DNA of 64,000 nt, from positions 3,782,001 to 3,846,000 of the forward strand of contig JAZBRS010000044.1 in NCBI GenBank assembly GCA_037176725.1, read 5' to 3'. Source of the DNA: Posidonia oceanica (lineage: Eukaryota > Streptophyta > Magnoliopsida > Alismatales > Posidoniaceae). Made by a program: the position numbers and the translations under genes. Positions 1-10,356 of the stretch are shown here, piece after piece (position 1 is the first letter of the stretch; each line of letters opens with the position of its first letter). The notes beneath the pieces are model-generated. The model was not told where the DNA came from. It did no database searches and worked only from the letters and a program-made list of their open reading frames with translations.

Positions 1-153
1 TTGTTTCTGATACTCGGCTGCAGTTGATTTCAGTGACACTGATCTATCCATGTAGGGACATGTATTTGATCTGCGCTGTTACGAAATGGGTATTGTTATA
101 AAGATGTTTTGACTTCTACAAACATCTTTATTAACTTAGCTTTTGTTGGAACC

Positions 154-530
154 CATTATTATGAAAGCGAAAGCAGGAAGTTCATGTTCACATTTTGGAT
201 TCTCTTTTCTTTTGCGAGGGAGATTTGCACAGTTACGTGCGCCATCACAGTATGGATACATTAATGGTGAGAACTAGTAGGTATTGTTATACAACAACCT
301 TGGTTAAAAGAGGTTAAAAAAGGAATCTCACAACATAACCATTTTTTTTCACTTAATTCGTCTCCAAGTACAAGAGAAAGAAAAAGTTTTCTATATACAG
401 AATCATAGACATAATTATACATATATAACTCATCTCAACTTTTGAATGATATCATGAAAAGAGGAGATAATACCTTGCATCCCACCACCATGGTTGAGCT
501 GAATTATTATCATATGTAGGATTGTGCTTA
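154..530. repeat. Duplicate of the 3' flank of DUF1645 gene 1
   Basis: This stretch is nearly identical to 4132-4509, which lies just downstream (minus strand sense) of DUF1645 gene 1. Both contain the same run beginning CCATTATTATG and ending ATTGTGCTTA. The gene body itself is absent here, because the similarity stops at 530 and LTR-like sequence follows. It is therefore a severed copy of a gene's downstream flank, brought here by the same rearrangements that duplicated the bHLH segment. Bases 1-153 show nothing recognisable. Confidence 0.85.
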
Positions 531-985
531 CAGTCGGGGTCTTGCCTACTTCCTCGGTTGAGGACAAGTCGCTTCGCACGACCTTGCTGGGGTCCTGCCT
601 GCGTTCGAGGACACGTCTCTTCGTGCGACCCTGTCAGGGTTTCGCCTACTTGCTTCATCATTCGAGAAGCCTAGAAAGACTGATTCCAGACGTATCGGGG
701 GTGTCTAACACCTTCTCTGTGCGTAACAGGAGTCCTTACCTTTTTTCTTGGCCCGCAATGACCATTATGCTCTCATCCTAGGCACGAGTCATTTATTTTG
801 CATAGCATTACATCTATTTGCATGTTTCATGTATTTTCTCGATTTTCCTTATCTCCCGATTTAATAGACTAGGTGGCGACTTCGAATTTGCTTTATCATT
901 ATTTTTCCTTCTTTTTTTGGTATTTTCGAGTCGAGTTTCCTTCCTCGGATCCATCTGCTTATAATGACCTATTTTCGGTCGGTGC
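531..985 (+). repeat. Remnant of a Ty3/Gypsy long terminal repeat (Ogre/Tat-like)
   Basis: Phrases such as GGGGGTGTCTAACACCTTC followed by a TGCGTAAC motif, and later CTAGGTGGCGACTTCG, resemble the 3' part of plant Ogre/Tat LTRs as I remember them. No internal retrotransposon genes are adjacent: 3-kb duplication A starts at 1039 and a DUF1645 flank copy ends at 530. It is probably a truncated or solo LTR. The family assignment rests on recalled sequence character, not on a search. Confidence 0.45.
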
Positions 986-1787
986 ATGCGAACTTTGGTA
1001 TCGTGCATAGACGCGCTGATTTTCAAGATTACTACACTAAGGATTGAGCAATTCAATCGAATTGGTGGATATTTGCCTTATAAGGTGACTTTTCAAAGAT
1101 GTAGGGGAATTCAAGGGTTTAACCCAAACTACCAAACTAGAGTTCAGATTTTTCAAAGAAATGTAAAGTTCAGAATTGAGCTAATACTTAACAGATATTG
1201 AAACGCATTATTCAGAAGAAATGTCAATATACAATTATCATTTTAGGTCCCTACACTGCACTCCCCCTAACAAATATAGAGAACATGGCCGGAAATGAAC
1301 TTGAAAGTTAATGAGTCATGGATAGGAAATAGTACCACACATGAATCACCAAGTCCATATATGAAAATCTCAGTTGAATTATAATAGATTACAAGCAACT
1401 TACTATTAATGTAGAGAAAAAATGAGACATATATGAATAAAAATATATATATGTATGAGAATTGGAACCCAAAAATTTTCAAATTACAAGCACATAGATG
1501 AATAATAACAACGAAACAAGCTTTATAAGGAAAGCAAAGAAAGTAGGAAAAACCATAACTCTTGGAAACTTAAAAGCATCTATGAAAGCCACAAACTACT
1601 TATTGAAGTAACAAACTTCAAGGCTGAAATCCAATAACAAGCAATTGATCTTTAAATCCAGACAACTAAATTCACCAAAAGATTCAAATCCCCCAGAGAC
1701 TACATGCAAATATCAGGACATTACAAATAGAATCAGAACAACTGAACAATAATCTCTTTCGGCAAAAGTACAATGAAAGCTATCAAC

Positions 1788-2052
1788 CTTACTAGTGGTG
1801 GGAACAAGGCTCCTGAGTTTGGAGAGATGAGAATTAATCCTCTCCCTCTTCCTCCTTTCAGCTTCACTGTGACTCTTCAAAGCCAAGGTAGCTTTCACCT
1901 TCGAAATCCCTCCTCCTCCCATTCCCTTCTTCCCTATCCAAACAGGAGCCTTCATCGGCTCCCCTTTCGCCCCATCCAACACCAACGTCGTAGGCACCAA
2001 CCCACCACCTCCACCACCAGTGCCGTCGTAGTCCAAAGCATCACTAAACCCC
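1788..2052 (-). pseudogene. bHLH transcription factor exon fragment, copy A (bHLH30/TMO5/bHLH106-like)
   Basis: The minus-strand frame reads ...GAKGEPMKAPVWIGKKG..., then LKSHSEAERRKRERINSHL and SKLRSLVPTTSK: the basic region and helix 1 of a plant bHLH factor. The His-Glu-Arg DNA-contact pattern (HSEAERR..ERIN) is preserved. A splice donor follows immediately (AAG then GTTGATAG, GT at 1786-1787), where related genes have an intron. An acceptor-like AG lies near 2053, just before GFSDALDYDG. The expected next exon, with helix 2 (consensus MDKA..LL.EVI), is not found in the sequence out to coordinate 1. The protein could bind DNA only if completed, so I call it a fragment. A longer open frame runs up to 2330, but I recognise no domain in that part. 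Confidence 0.75.
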
Positions 2053-2589
2053 CTCAAAACCAAAAAAATCTCTAAATTAATGGAAGAGTACCTATCTCCC
2101 CAAACCTCAAAAAAATAAGAACCCCCGAAGGAAAACTCCGTCGAAATCCCACCAAGAATGGCACCCTTTTCTCCAATGCTAAGTAACCCACCCATCACGA
2201 CACCCAACTCGAGCACCCAATGTGCCCTATCGAATACTCCGTCGAGGACTCTATTGTTGCCTCCATTGCCCTCATCAACAACTCTATAACATCTATTGCC
2301 TTCATCGGCGACCCTCACCATCACCAACACACGTGCATAGAGAGAGAGAGAGACATACCATCCACATTAGAATCCATGAAGATCTGATGGAGAGACGTGT
2401 AGATGATCTAACGACAATGGCAGCGGCGATGACAACGATGGTGGTTGCACGAGGAGGAAGAGAGAGGAATGAGAGGGAGAAGAAGGGGGCGTGAGAGGGA
2501 TAGTGGAGGGAGCAGGTGGGCGCCCGAAAAATAGAGTTCTGTGGAAAAAAAGAGATCAAATCTCTTTTTCTCAAAAGCCTGATTTAACC

Positions 2590-2722
2590 CTAAACTATAG
2601 TTTTAAATTAAAGCTTCTGTTAGTATCCTAATGGTATTAATTAATTTGAAAAAAACATATTTTTTAAAACTACATTATTAGTGAAAACTATAGTTTTATA
2701 TGATACCCAAAGAGGGCCTAAA
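2590..2722. repeat. Terminal remnant of a PIF/Harbinger-like element
   Basis: The segment ends ACCCAAAGAGGGCCTAA, whose complement TTAGGCCCTCTTTGGGT looks like a PIF/Harbinger terminus next to a TTA/TAA target. It also contains two AACTATAGTTTT motifs, shared with the element starting at 6151. A matching opposite terminus was not found. The same remnant occurs in duplication copy B (about 11910-12053), so it predates the duplication. Confidence 0.45.
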
Positions 2723-4131
2723 TGATTTTAGCTCATCAAATTTCCGAAATCTGACTTTGTGATTTCACCTCCTGACTTCTACATAGAAACCAACTTGAGA
2801 TTTTCTGATTTTGTGGACCAGGGTTTAGTTTGACTTTCGCTTGTTCCTCTGCATCTCTTCTTCTGTGATGTTGACCTCTGAAAAGAATCAAAGCATAGTT
2901 GATCCTTGAGTTGACTTTAGAACTAGAATGCATATCTTGGTCAACTCATACACACCACTAATTCATCGAATTAAGTCTTGACAAGGAATGCCAAGAAGAA
3001 GTTGTTAATACGATATCTAGGAAATGCAACGAACATGATTCGGTGGTTCGAGTGAAAGGAAATGCAATGAACCAGAATTAACCTGAATTTGATCTCCTTC
3101 ACGTGTGATTGCGTGCAATTGTATCTTTGGACTACGTCATACATGTCATCATGTTAGACATGACCTAAACTTCCGAAAATGACTAACTTATCGTCAGTTT
3201 ACCATCCCCCACCATACCACCAATTCCCATCATGCTCCAGACTTTAGAAGTTCAAAGGAAAGGAGGAGAAGAAGAGTTTAAAATAAAGAAATTAAAGGAA
3301 ATTTATTCAAGCATTGGAGATAAACAAGTAAGATAAGTTAAGAATCGATATTTGAAGTTTAACATCGCTAGAGGTTCTATTGGAATGTTTCATATTTTCT
3401 GACCTAGGAGCTAATTCAGTGACAAATATGATAGTTTTTGCGATTTTAGATAATATACATGAATAATTGAAAATCTTAATTATAATAACTGTTGAATATT
3501 GACCATTTCGAGTGGTACTCATGTAAAAATCCTTATTTCTTTTGCAATGCATGGATGAGAAAGAAACTTGTTGGGTTCGGTTTATTACATAAGGAAGTTA
3601 TCTATTATTGTTTGTAACCATTATGGTGGACAAGTAGCAATAAAAGGTTATTGTAATTTTTCCTATCATTTTTTAAATATTTTTTAATTTCCAATATCAT
3701 TATTATTTTAGCAATTCCTGTCATTATTGTCATTATTATTCCAATATCATAACATGAAAGATATATATCTATACAAGTTGACTTTTTTGAAGTAATTCGG
3801 AAGGATGTTGAACTGTGAACTCTTTGGTCCCCCAGAAGTTTATTTACAACAAGTTCAGACCATTGATGATCCTTGAGTTGACTTTTATAACTGGACTGCA
3901 TGCCTTAACTCATTTACACCACTAACTAAACCAAGTCCTTAAAACCCATTACTAAAATCAGAGTCATCGTTGATCTTGATCCTTGTGTTTACCGGGAAAG
4001 TTGAAAGGACGTTGGGTTGTAGACACCATTTCAGACATCTACTAATGATGCTTGTGTTGGACCTTATAATTGGATTACATGCTTTAACTCATTTACACCA
4101 CTAATTAAAGTAAGTCTTAAATCTCATCGAT

Positions 4132-4509
4132 CCATTATTATGGAAAGCGAAAGCAGGAAGTTCATGTTCACATTTTGGAATCTCTTTTCTTTTGCGAGGG
4201 AGATTTGCACAGTTACGTGCGCCATCATACTATGGATACATTAATGGTGAGAACTAGTAGGTATTGTTATACAACAACCTTGGTTAGAAGAGGTTAAAAA
4301 AGGAATCTCACAACATAACCATTTTTTTTTCACTTAATTCATCTCCAAGTACAAGAGAAAGAAAAAGTTTTCTATACACAGAATCATAGACATAATTATA
4401 CATATAACTCATCTCAACTTTTGAATGATATCATGAAAAGAGGAGATAATACCTTGCATTCCACCACCATGGTTGAGATGAATTATTATCATATGTAGGA
4501 TTGTGCTTA
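4132..4509. repeat. 3' flank of DUF1645 gene 1 (partner 154-530)
   Basis: This is the downstream flank of the DUF1645 gene that ends at 4554, and it is nearly identical to 154-530. It probably includes the 3' untranslated region of gene 1. No open reading frame of interest is present. Confidence 0.8.
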
Positions 4510-4553
4510 TATGAACCAGACTCCTAAATTCTTTGCACAAACTATATGGGAGA

Positions 4554-5177
4554 CTAGAAAAAAGGATGCAAGTTGCTTCCCACCAGAAAAAACCCAACCA
4601 GGTCCTTCCGGTAAGGCAGAAACAACTCTTTCCGGTGATCCCCGTTCCTGCAATAATACTCCAACACTCCCCCCACTCCACCATCTTTCCCCTTCCTCTT
4701 CTTCTTCTTCTTCTTCTTCTCTTCCACCGTCGTCGTCGTCGTCGTCAGCGGTGATGGAAGAGTGCTCGAGAGGAACAAGAACTTGTCCTTCCCATTGCTC
4801 TTGCTACATCCGATCGCCAAGTCCCGGATCCCCCACCTCCTCGGACAGCTCCCCGTCGACTTACACTTCTTCATCATCTTCTCCACGTCGGGCTTCGGTG
4901 GCTGCGACGACGGCGACGACGGCTTCGCGGTAACTCTCGGCCACGGGCAGTAGGTGTCCGGGGGGATCCCGCCCAGCTCATCCGAGCCCTTGTTCCGGAC
5001 TTTTGCCGCCACCTTCAAAGACCTCTCCCCGAAGGGCGGGTAGGTATGAGGGTTGGAGATGGATGGTATGAACTCGAAATCCATATCATCGACCTTGCCA
5101 GCAGAGGTAGAGGAGGAGATGAAGGTTTGGCTTGCCATGAACACTTCATTTTCTTCTTCTGCTATTCCTTGCACCAT
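4554..5177 (-). CDS. DUF1645 family protein, gene 1
   Basis: This is an intronless gene of 207 codons if started at MVQGIAEEENEVFMASQTF; a second start (MASQTF) lies 13 codons in. An in-frame Met at 5315 is less likely, because the intervening codons are low-complexity (a seven-lysine run). DUF1645 marks are an acidic N-terminus, DMDFEF, the PPFGER motif, PPDTYCPWP, MKKCKSTGSCPRRW, IRDLAIG, and the C-terminal tail FLPYRKDLVGFF. Family function is poorly defined; members are plant-specific and often described as stress-linked. Coding microsatellites give a Thr run (GTC repeat) and a Lys run (CTT repeat) near residues 150-165. It is diverged from genes 2 and 3. No TATAAAT is visible upstream, and the promoter is interrupted by a hAT-type MITE at 5330, about 150 bp from the start. 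Confidence 0.8.
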   Translation of the reverse strand: MVQGIAEEENEVFMASQTFISSSTSAGKVDDMDFEFIPSISNPHTYPPFGERSLKVAAKVRNKGSDELGGIPPDTYCPWPRVTAKPSSPSSQPPKPDVEKMMKKCKSTGSCPRRWGIRDLAIGCSKSNGKDKFLFLSSTLPSPLTTTTTTVEEKKKKKKKRKGKDGGVGGVLEYYCRNGDHRKELFLPYRKDLVGFFLVGSNLHPFF

Positions 5178-5329
5178 CTTTTTCTTCTTCTTCTTCTTCC
5201 TTTGGTTTGTGCTTCTCCTTCTTTTGTTGGGAGGATGTTGGTTGAAGAAGGAAGAGGGGTAGGAGGTGGTGTTGGGAGTTGTTGTGGTCCCACATGAGAT
5301 CAATTGGTGAGGCAAGAGCTGGTTTGTGT

Positions 5330-6075
5330 AAGGCTGTTAATGCGTTGAGTCCAACCCTTTAATTGGCTTCACCCAACCAGTTATTTTAGAATATGGGTTG
5401 AAATTTTAAATCTAAATGGACCTGTTGACACATAATTTGTTAGTTTAGACCACTATTGGGTTGAGTCATGGGTTGAATATATCACTTGACTCGTTAACCT
5501 GTCAGATGTTATTCATTATTTCAAACATGTATTTCCATGTCTCTAGTCTTTATGGTGTCAATATTAATTTAACAATGTGTATTATTTACTTTTTAGGATA
5601 GAAGATTTTTACCTCATGTAAAATATTAGATTTAGACTATTAATTAACTATGTTGGTTGTGTATGACAATAACATGTAGGACATTTATTTGGTTTTATTG
5701 GTATGGATTATTAATATTGAAATTGTTAAAATATTAAACTATTAGTCTTGTAGACGATATTTATTTAATTTTATCTGTGTGGATTAATGATTATGTTTAC
5801 TGTGTTTATTTTGTAATTTATAACACATGTTTACATACACTTTGATTCATCATAAGTATACACATGTTGATTTATTGTATAATAACTCGTTTGATCCATA
5901 ACCCGACCCAACCCATTTTACCCTAATGGGCTGGGTCGAATTACGGGTCAAGGGTCAACAAAACGAGTCATAACCTAACTCGTAACTCATTAGGTTAAAG
6001 CTAGTTGGGTAGGTTAAAGCTAGTTGGTTACGAGTTGACCACTAATTTGATCCAATCTGATTCATTGACACCCTT
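5330..6075. mobile_element. Non-autonomous hAT-type element (MITE) in the promoter of DUF1645 gene 1
   Basis: The terminal inverted repeats are AAGGCTGTTAATG at the left and CATTGACACCCTT at the right. The flanks are 8-bp near-identical target-site duplications: GTTTGTGT at 5322-5329 and ATTTGTGT at 6076-6083. The interior is AT-rich, with many ACCCAA/TTGGGT and TAACCCGACC-like subterminal motifs and no coding potential. The genes 2 and 3 upstream regions have an uninterrupted GGTGGTGTTTCTGGAAGG-like site at the matching place, which supports these boundaries. The short stretch 6084-6150 is original gene upstream DNA. Confidence 0.75.
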
Positions 6076-7176
6076 ATTTGTGTTCTAGAAAGGATGGGTG
6101 GTAGCTCAAGAACGAAGAATATGCACCATACATGCATGGTAGCTTACTAAGGCCCTGTTTAGATGGATCCAAAGATTCAACCCATGGTTTTGAATATTTG
6201 GTTTTTTAATTTTTCTTCACATGGAAAAAACTATAGTTTGTAAAAATGTTTGGTTCAAAATAAAGTTTTTCAAAAAAAATGTAGTTTTTGGTAGTTGTTT
6301 GGATAGAAAAAGTGGTTTCTAATGAAATATAGCGATTTTAAACAATATAGTCGTTTTTTTAACGTTGCTTCGATCCGTTGAATTTTCTCTCTATATATAC
6401 TATACATATACCAAAAACTCCTCAATCATTTCTATCCATTTCCTCAGCTAGTCTTCTTCTCCTTCAAATTTTCATCTTCTTGCTCATCATCGTTTTCATT
6501 TCAACATGGATGATGAATACATACTTTAAAGAAATCATTGTTGGAAGGAAGATGAAGATACATTAGTGATTTCAATGTTACATATCGAAAGAATGTCGCT
6601 CCATACGTTGGTTATAGGAGTTGCGGCATATGTTTGTAAAGTGTTTGAAGGTTTTGGTGAACGAATACTTGCAATGTGGTATGACTATTGTAATAGAAGA
6701 AGATGTGGGAATTAAATACGAGCTAGAGTGAAGATTTAATTTGTTGAAAGTAGTTTACATGTTGTAAGTTTGTAATTTCTATATTATGCTTAATTATGAA
6801 AATGAATTATGAGTTTGTAATTGATGGCTACTTTATGACTAATATTACTTGTACTGAATACTTTCATGACTACTTTAAGATAAGATATTAACTAAACAAC
6901 ATCCTTAGTTCAAGTAAATATGCATGACATCTCACATGAACAGAGGAAAAAAATTAACACATTCTTATCAAGTCATGGAATTCATACGTCAATATTGAAA
7001 CAAGTCTCATCCTTTGAAACTCACAAATGCAAAGGAAACATGAACAAGGATGAAAACACAATCACATAACATAAGAAAGAGACACAACTAAGTGAAGTAA
7101 AATTACAAATTAAGAATGAAACATGAGAATAGTAGTCTATTGACTAATTCAATAATTTTTCTGATACCCAAATTTC

Positions 7177-10142
7177 CTACTGACTTTTGGATAATGCCAA
7201 GAATGTCTCACGAGATGTTGCTTGTGCATAAAGATCTGCAATTTTAACTACTTCCCTATTGACGAACGAATGTAATTCATTCAACACTATGATGCATTTG
7301 GTTATAGAGAAATCATCACCAACCGAAGATGGTGGAACCAAAGATGGTGCTTGTGATGAACCTATTTTTTTTAATCGTGCTCTCTCCTAGTCCATTTCTT
7401 TACTACGTAGTTCTAACATTCTCTCGAAGTAAGAACCAATAGATGCTTGTCTTTTAACCTTCTTCCTAGGTGGTGGTGGTATCTCTGGAAATGAAGCTGA
7501 GGTGGATGGGATCTCCTCATTCTCACGTACGTCTCCATGAAAGGTTTCTTCCTCAACTTCATTAGCAATGTTGGTGTTGATGTTGATGTCATCTTCATTA
7601 GCAATATTTTCATCTACATTACCATTGTTGTTTCCATCACCTTCTTTGACCTCTCTCTCATTTTGACTCATGGAAGATAAGATCCTCTTGCCTTGAGCAA
7701 AATGCCCTATATAAGTAGCAAACCAATCATCAAATCATCATACAAAACATGATAGAATAGACTATCCATTTTTTGACCTTAATTGAAATGAAAAATAATA
7801 GTTGGTATTTAAGGTAACTTAGTGAAGCCAACATCAGTAACTTAGTGAAGCCAACACAAAAATGAATTAAAAAATGTTATCTTCAAAACCAATTGACTCT
7901 TACATTAGAAATGTTATCTTCTTCAAACAGCTGATGTGTACATTTATTAGTTGAATACTTGGGTATAGGGTTGTGCCAATATAACAGATAAAAGAGAATT
8001 TAGATAGGATATAAGCATTGACAAGCATGAATACACATGTACATACAAAATCTAGCAGATAAATAGAATAGCTCATACCTAGTAGTAATAACAAGCTTAA
8101 TCAAGGAAATGTTATTCAACCAATAAAATGCAGGCAACAAAGACATGTTCAATACTTAAGTTACTACTCCACACTCCAGCTCCTTGTAATAGAAACAATC
8201 AGTAGAATGGTCAAGTTGCACACCGAGAAGGAGGGAGTAGATCACTTGGTAGAACATTTCAAAGGAGGCCAAATACTTAATCGTGTGTGAGGCTACATTT
8301 GAGGAAATAGATATGGACATGCAAGACCTAGGTAGAATACAAGAAGGAAAAGGAGTAAACAGTAATTATTAAACTCCAAAAGAAAATGCGTCGAGCCAAT
8401 ATTTGAGTACCAGGTGCAACAATACCGAAATACCCAAGTAGATAGCAGATATACATAAGAGGGATCAATAATTTAACTACATAACCAATAGAAAAACAAA
8501 CATTTAAGTTGTTTAACAAAAAGAAAACAACAACATGCACCCCACAAGCCAACACAAAAAAAAAACTTGAATAGAAGTGCAAGATAGTTCACTTCTTCCC
8601 TAACATTTCCATATTAGTCCTGTTTTTTTCTTAGACAACTTCAAAGGTCAAAAATCAAGTCTATGGCAAAGAGTAACTGCAACATTTAGGCATCTACAAC
8701 CAGCTTGGCAAAAAAAATAAAGATCAAAGAGGGCTAAGGTCCATGCATAGATGATGTCTAAACGCATTCAACAACACAAGAGAGGAAAAATATCGCATGG
8801 ACCTTTCATTCAAATTCTCTGTACCACGTACTCGTATATAGAAAGGTGTGAAAGTGGCACAGCAAGGAAGAACAGAGTCATCCAAACATCTAGGTAGAAA
8901 CTGCTTGATAACCAAGGAGTCTAAAACAATGAAGAAGTGCCATAGGACACTATATTAAAGATGATTACTTCAGTAAAGTTTGTCAATAACATAGAGAACA
9001 TCCAGAAAAGGTTACTGAGATAAAGAACAATTGCAATGGGAATTAATAACCTAGAAAAGGAATATAAATATCAGAATGCTGTTTATGTATTATTGTAAAG
9101 GCAATGCCACATCAAACTAAAAATATAATTGCAGGAGAAGTTTGGGGTTCAAGCAACACACTGAACTACAAGTAAGTGTAGAGAACAATAAACCAAAATT
9201 CCTGAAAAATGAAGTATAACACACTCTATATTAAAAAATATATAGAAACCATAAAAGTTAGCATGTTTACCTCCATATAAGTCATAAAGTCTTGCGAAGT
9301 GAGGAAAAGTTTTCTCTTTTCAGGCTTTTGAGCCTTGCACATTCTATAAGATAAACCAAGTATGCAAATTAAAATAATAATAAATTATATGCTAAAGTCA
9401 AGTTAGAGAATCAACAAACTTACTCTAATACATCGCTCCCAATCATTTGGACGTCCACAAATCATGTTCTTGTCTGAATTTCATCTCATTCCAGAGTAGG
9501 TTGACTTCTTTAATATTATATTATATCTCTTCTTCAAAGTTTGTGCGTGTTGTTTGATTTGTACAATAGATAACCTTAATCCCGGGAAGTGGGCATTAAA
9601 TCGTTCAGTTATCACTCTCTACCCTTCCTTAGTTCACCCATTTTAGCCACGATGTTTTGGCGTACTATGATCAACTAGTTGATCAACTAAGACGGTCTCC
9701 ATATCTTCAATCCATGAAACTCATGAGGTATCGGTCACATTCTCATTGCCCATGTCTAAACAGCCACAACAAAATATTAACATGAAGAACACAATTCAAT
9801 GTAATATTACATAATAATAAAAATTAAATTAGACTTACTTTCAGTATCATCAACACCATAATTTCCTCTTGTATTAGCAAAAATCTGTCCTCTTCTAGAA
9901 TTAGTCTCTCTAGTGTCAAATCCAGTAAATGACCCTCTACTAGAATTAGCCCCTCTAGTGCCTAATCCAACAAATGTCCCTCTACTAGAATTAGCCCCTC
10001 TAGTGCCTAATCCAGCAAATGTTCCTCTACTAGAATTAGCCCCTCTAGTGTCAAAACCAACAAAGGTCTCTCCTATAGCAAAGCCACCTCTTATTCTACC
10101 ACGACCACGTGTTGCCAATCTTGAAAATCCTCCAATTGTCAT
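7177..10142 (-). pseudogene. Myb/SANT-like DNA-binding protein (PF12776 type), decayed
   Basis: The 5' exon (10142 to about 9839) encodes an Arg/Gly-rich N-terminus with about four 15-residue repeats (core TRGANSSRGTFVGLG) and ends at a perfect GTAAGT donor (GT at 9837-9838). The Myb/SANT-like domain follows near 9770-9430 but is split over frames: WIEDMETVLVDQLVDH, then ERFNAHFPGLRLSIVQIKQH, then WNEMKFRQEHDLW, with stops between. The last part (7671-7177) has an acidic Asn/Asp-rich linker, the basic PPPRKKVKRQ stretch, a premature TAG at 7387-7389 after RSKEMD, then ITKCIIVLNELHSFVN and the C-terminus ending at TAG 7177-7179. About 1.7 kb between (7700-9400) looks intronic. Several lesions make it non-functional. 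Confidence 0.65.
9885..10065 (-). repeat. 45-bp coding minisatellite
   Basis: About four tandem 45-bp units, with core CCTCTACTAGAATTAGCCCC on the plus strand, lie inside the first exon of the Myb/SANT-like gene. They encode 15-residue Arg/Gly/Ser repeats. Units differ by a few bases, so the array expanded before or during decay of the gene. Confidence 0.85.
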
Positions 10143-10356
10143 ACCTAGAGAAATATAAAGAGAAAGTTAAAAAAGATTAAATAAGTTAAGAATATTAGTT
10201 GAAAAGGAACCAAACCTAGTTACAAAAAAACTCTTAAGGTCATACATGCAAGAGTCAATTTGTACACTTTGTACCTTTTCCTATGACTCTGTCTCATGCA
10301 CATTTTTAATTGTAAAGAGAACTATGAATGAGATTGTAAGTAAGTTATCTATGATG

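Larger units (their letters stand above)
1039..3999. repeat. Segmental duplication, copy A (partner 10357-13312)
   Basis: The segment starts AAGGATTGAGCAATTCAA and aligns nearly throughout with 10357-13312. It holds a bHLH exon (1788-2052), a PIF-like terminal remnant (about 2590-2722) and about 1.2 kb of AT-rich sequence with no gene (2730-3999). Just beyond its end, copy A keeps about 105 bp (about 4000-4103) that copy B lacks; similarity resumes at 4104-4128, matching copy B up to about 13335. The two copies differ by scattered substitutions and short indels, so the event is not brand new. Confidence 0.9.
6151..10200 (-). mobile_element. PIF/Harbinger-like element carrying a Myb/SANT-like gene (right end unresolved)
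   Basis: The left end reads TAA then GGCCCTGTTTAGATGG, a PIF/Harbinger-type terminus at a TAA target. Subterminal AACTATAGTTT motifs follow. The minus-strand gene at 7177-10142 encodes a Myb/SANT-like DNA-binding protein, the usual partner protein of these transposons. No DDE transposase is recognisable. A short plus-strand region (6378-6700) has small broken reading frames I cannot assign. No matching right terminus was found before the next duplication at 10357, so the right limit is approximate. The parts outside the gene (6760-7176 and 10200-10356) are AT-rich and featureless. Confidence 0.5.

Noticed and set aside
6378..6566. Hydrophobic 62-codon plus-strand frame in the PIF/Harbinger-like region
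   Set aside because: It is short and AT-rich with no homologue that I recognise. It may be part of a degraded transposon gene but is not supportable as a CDS.
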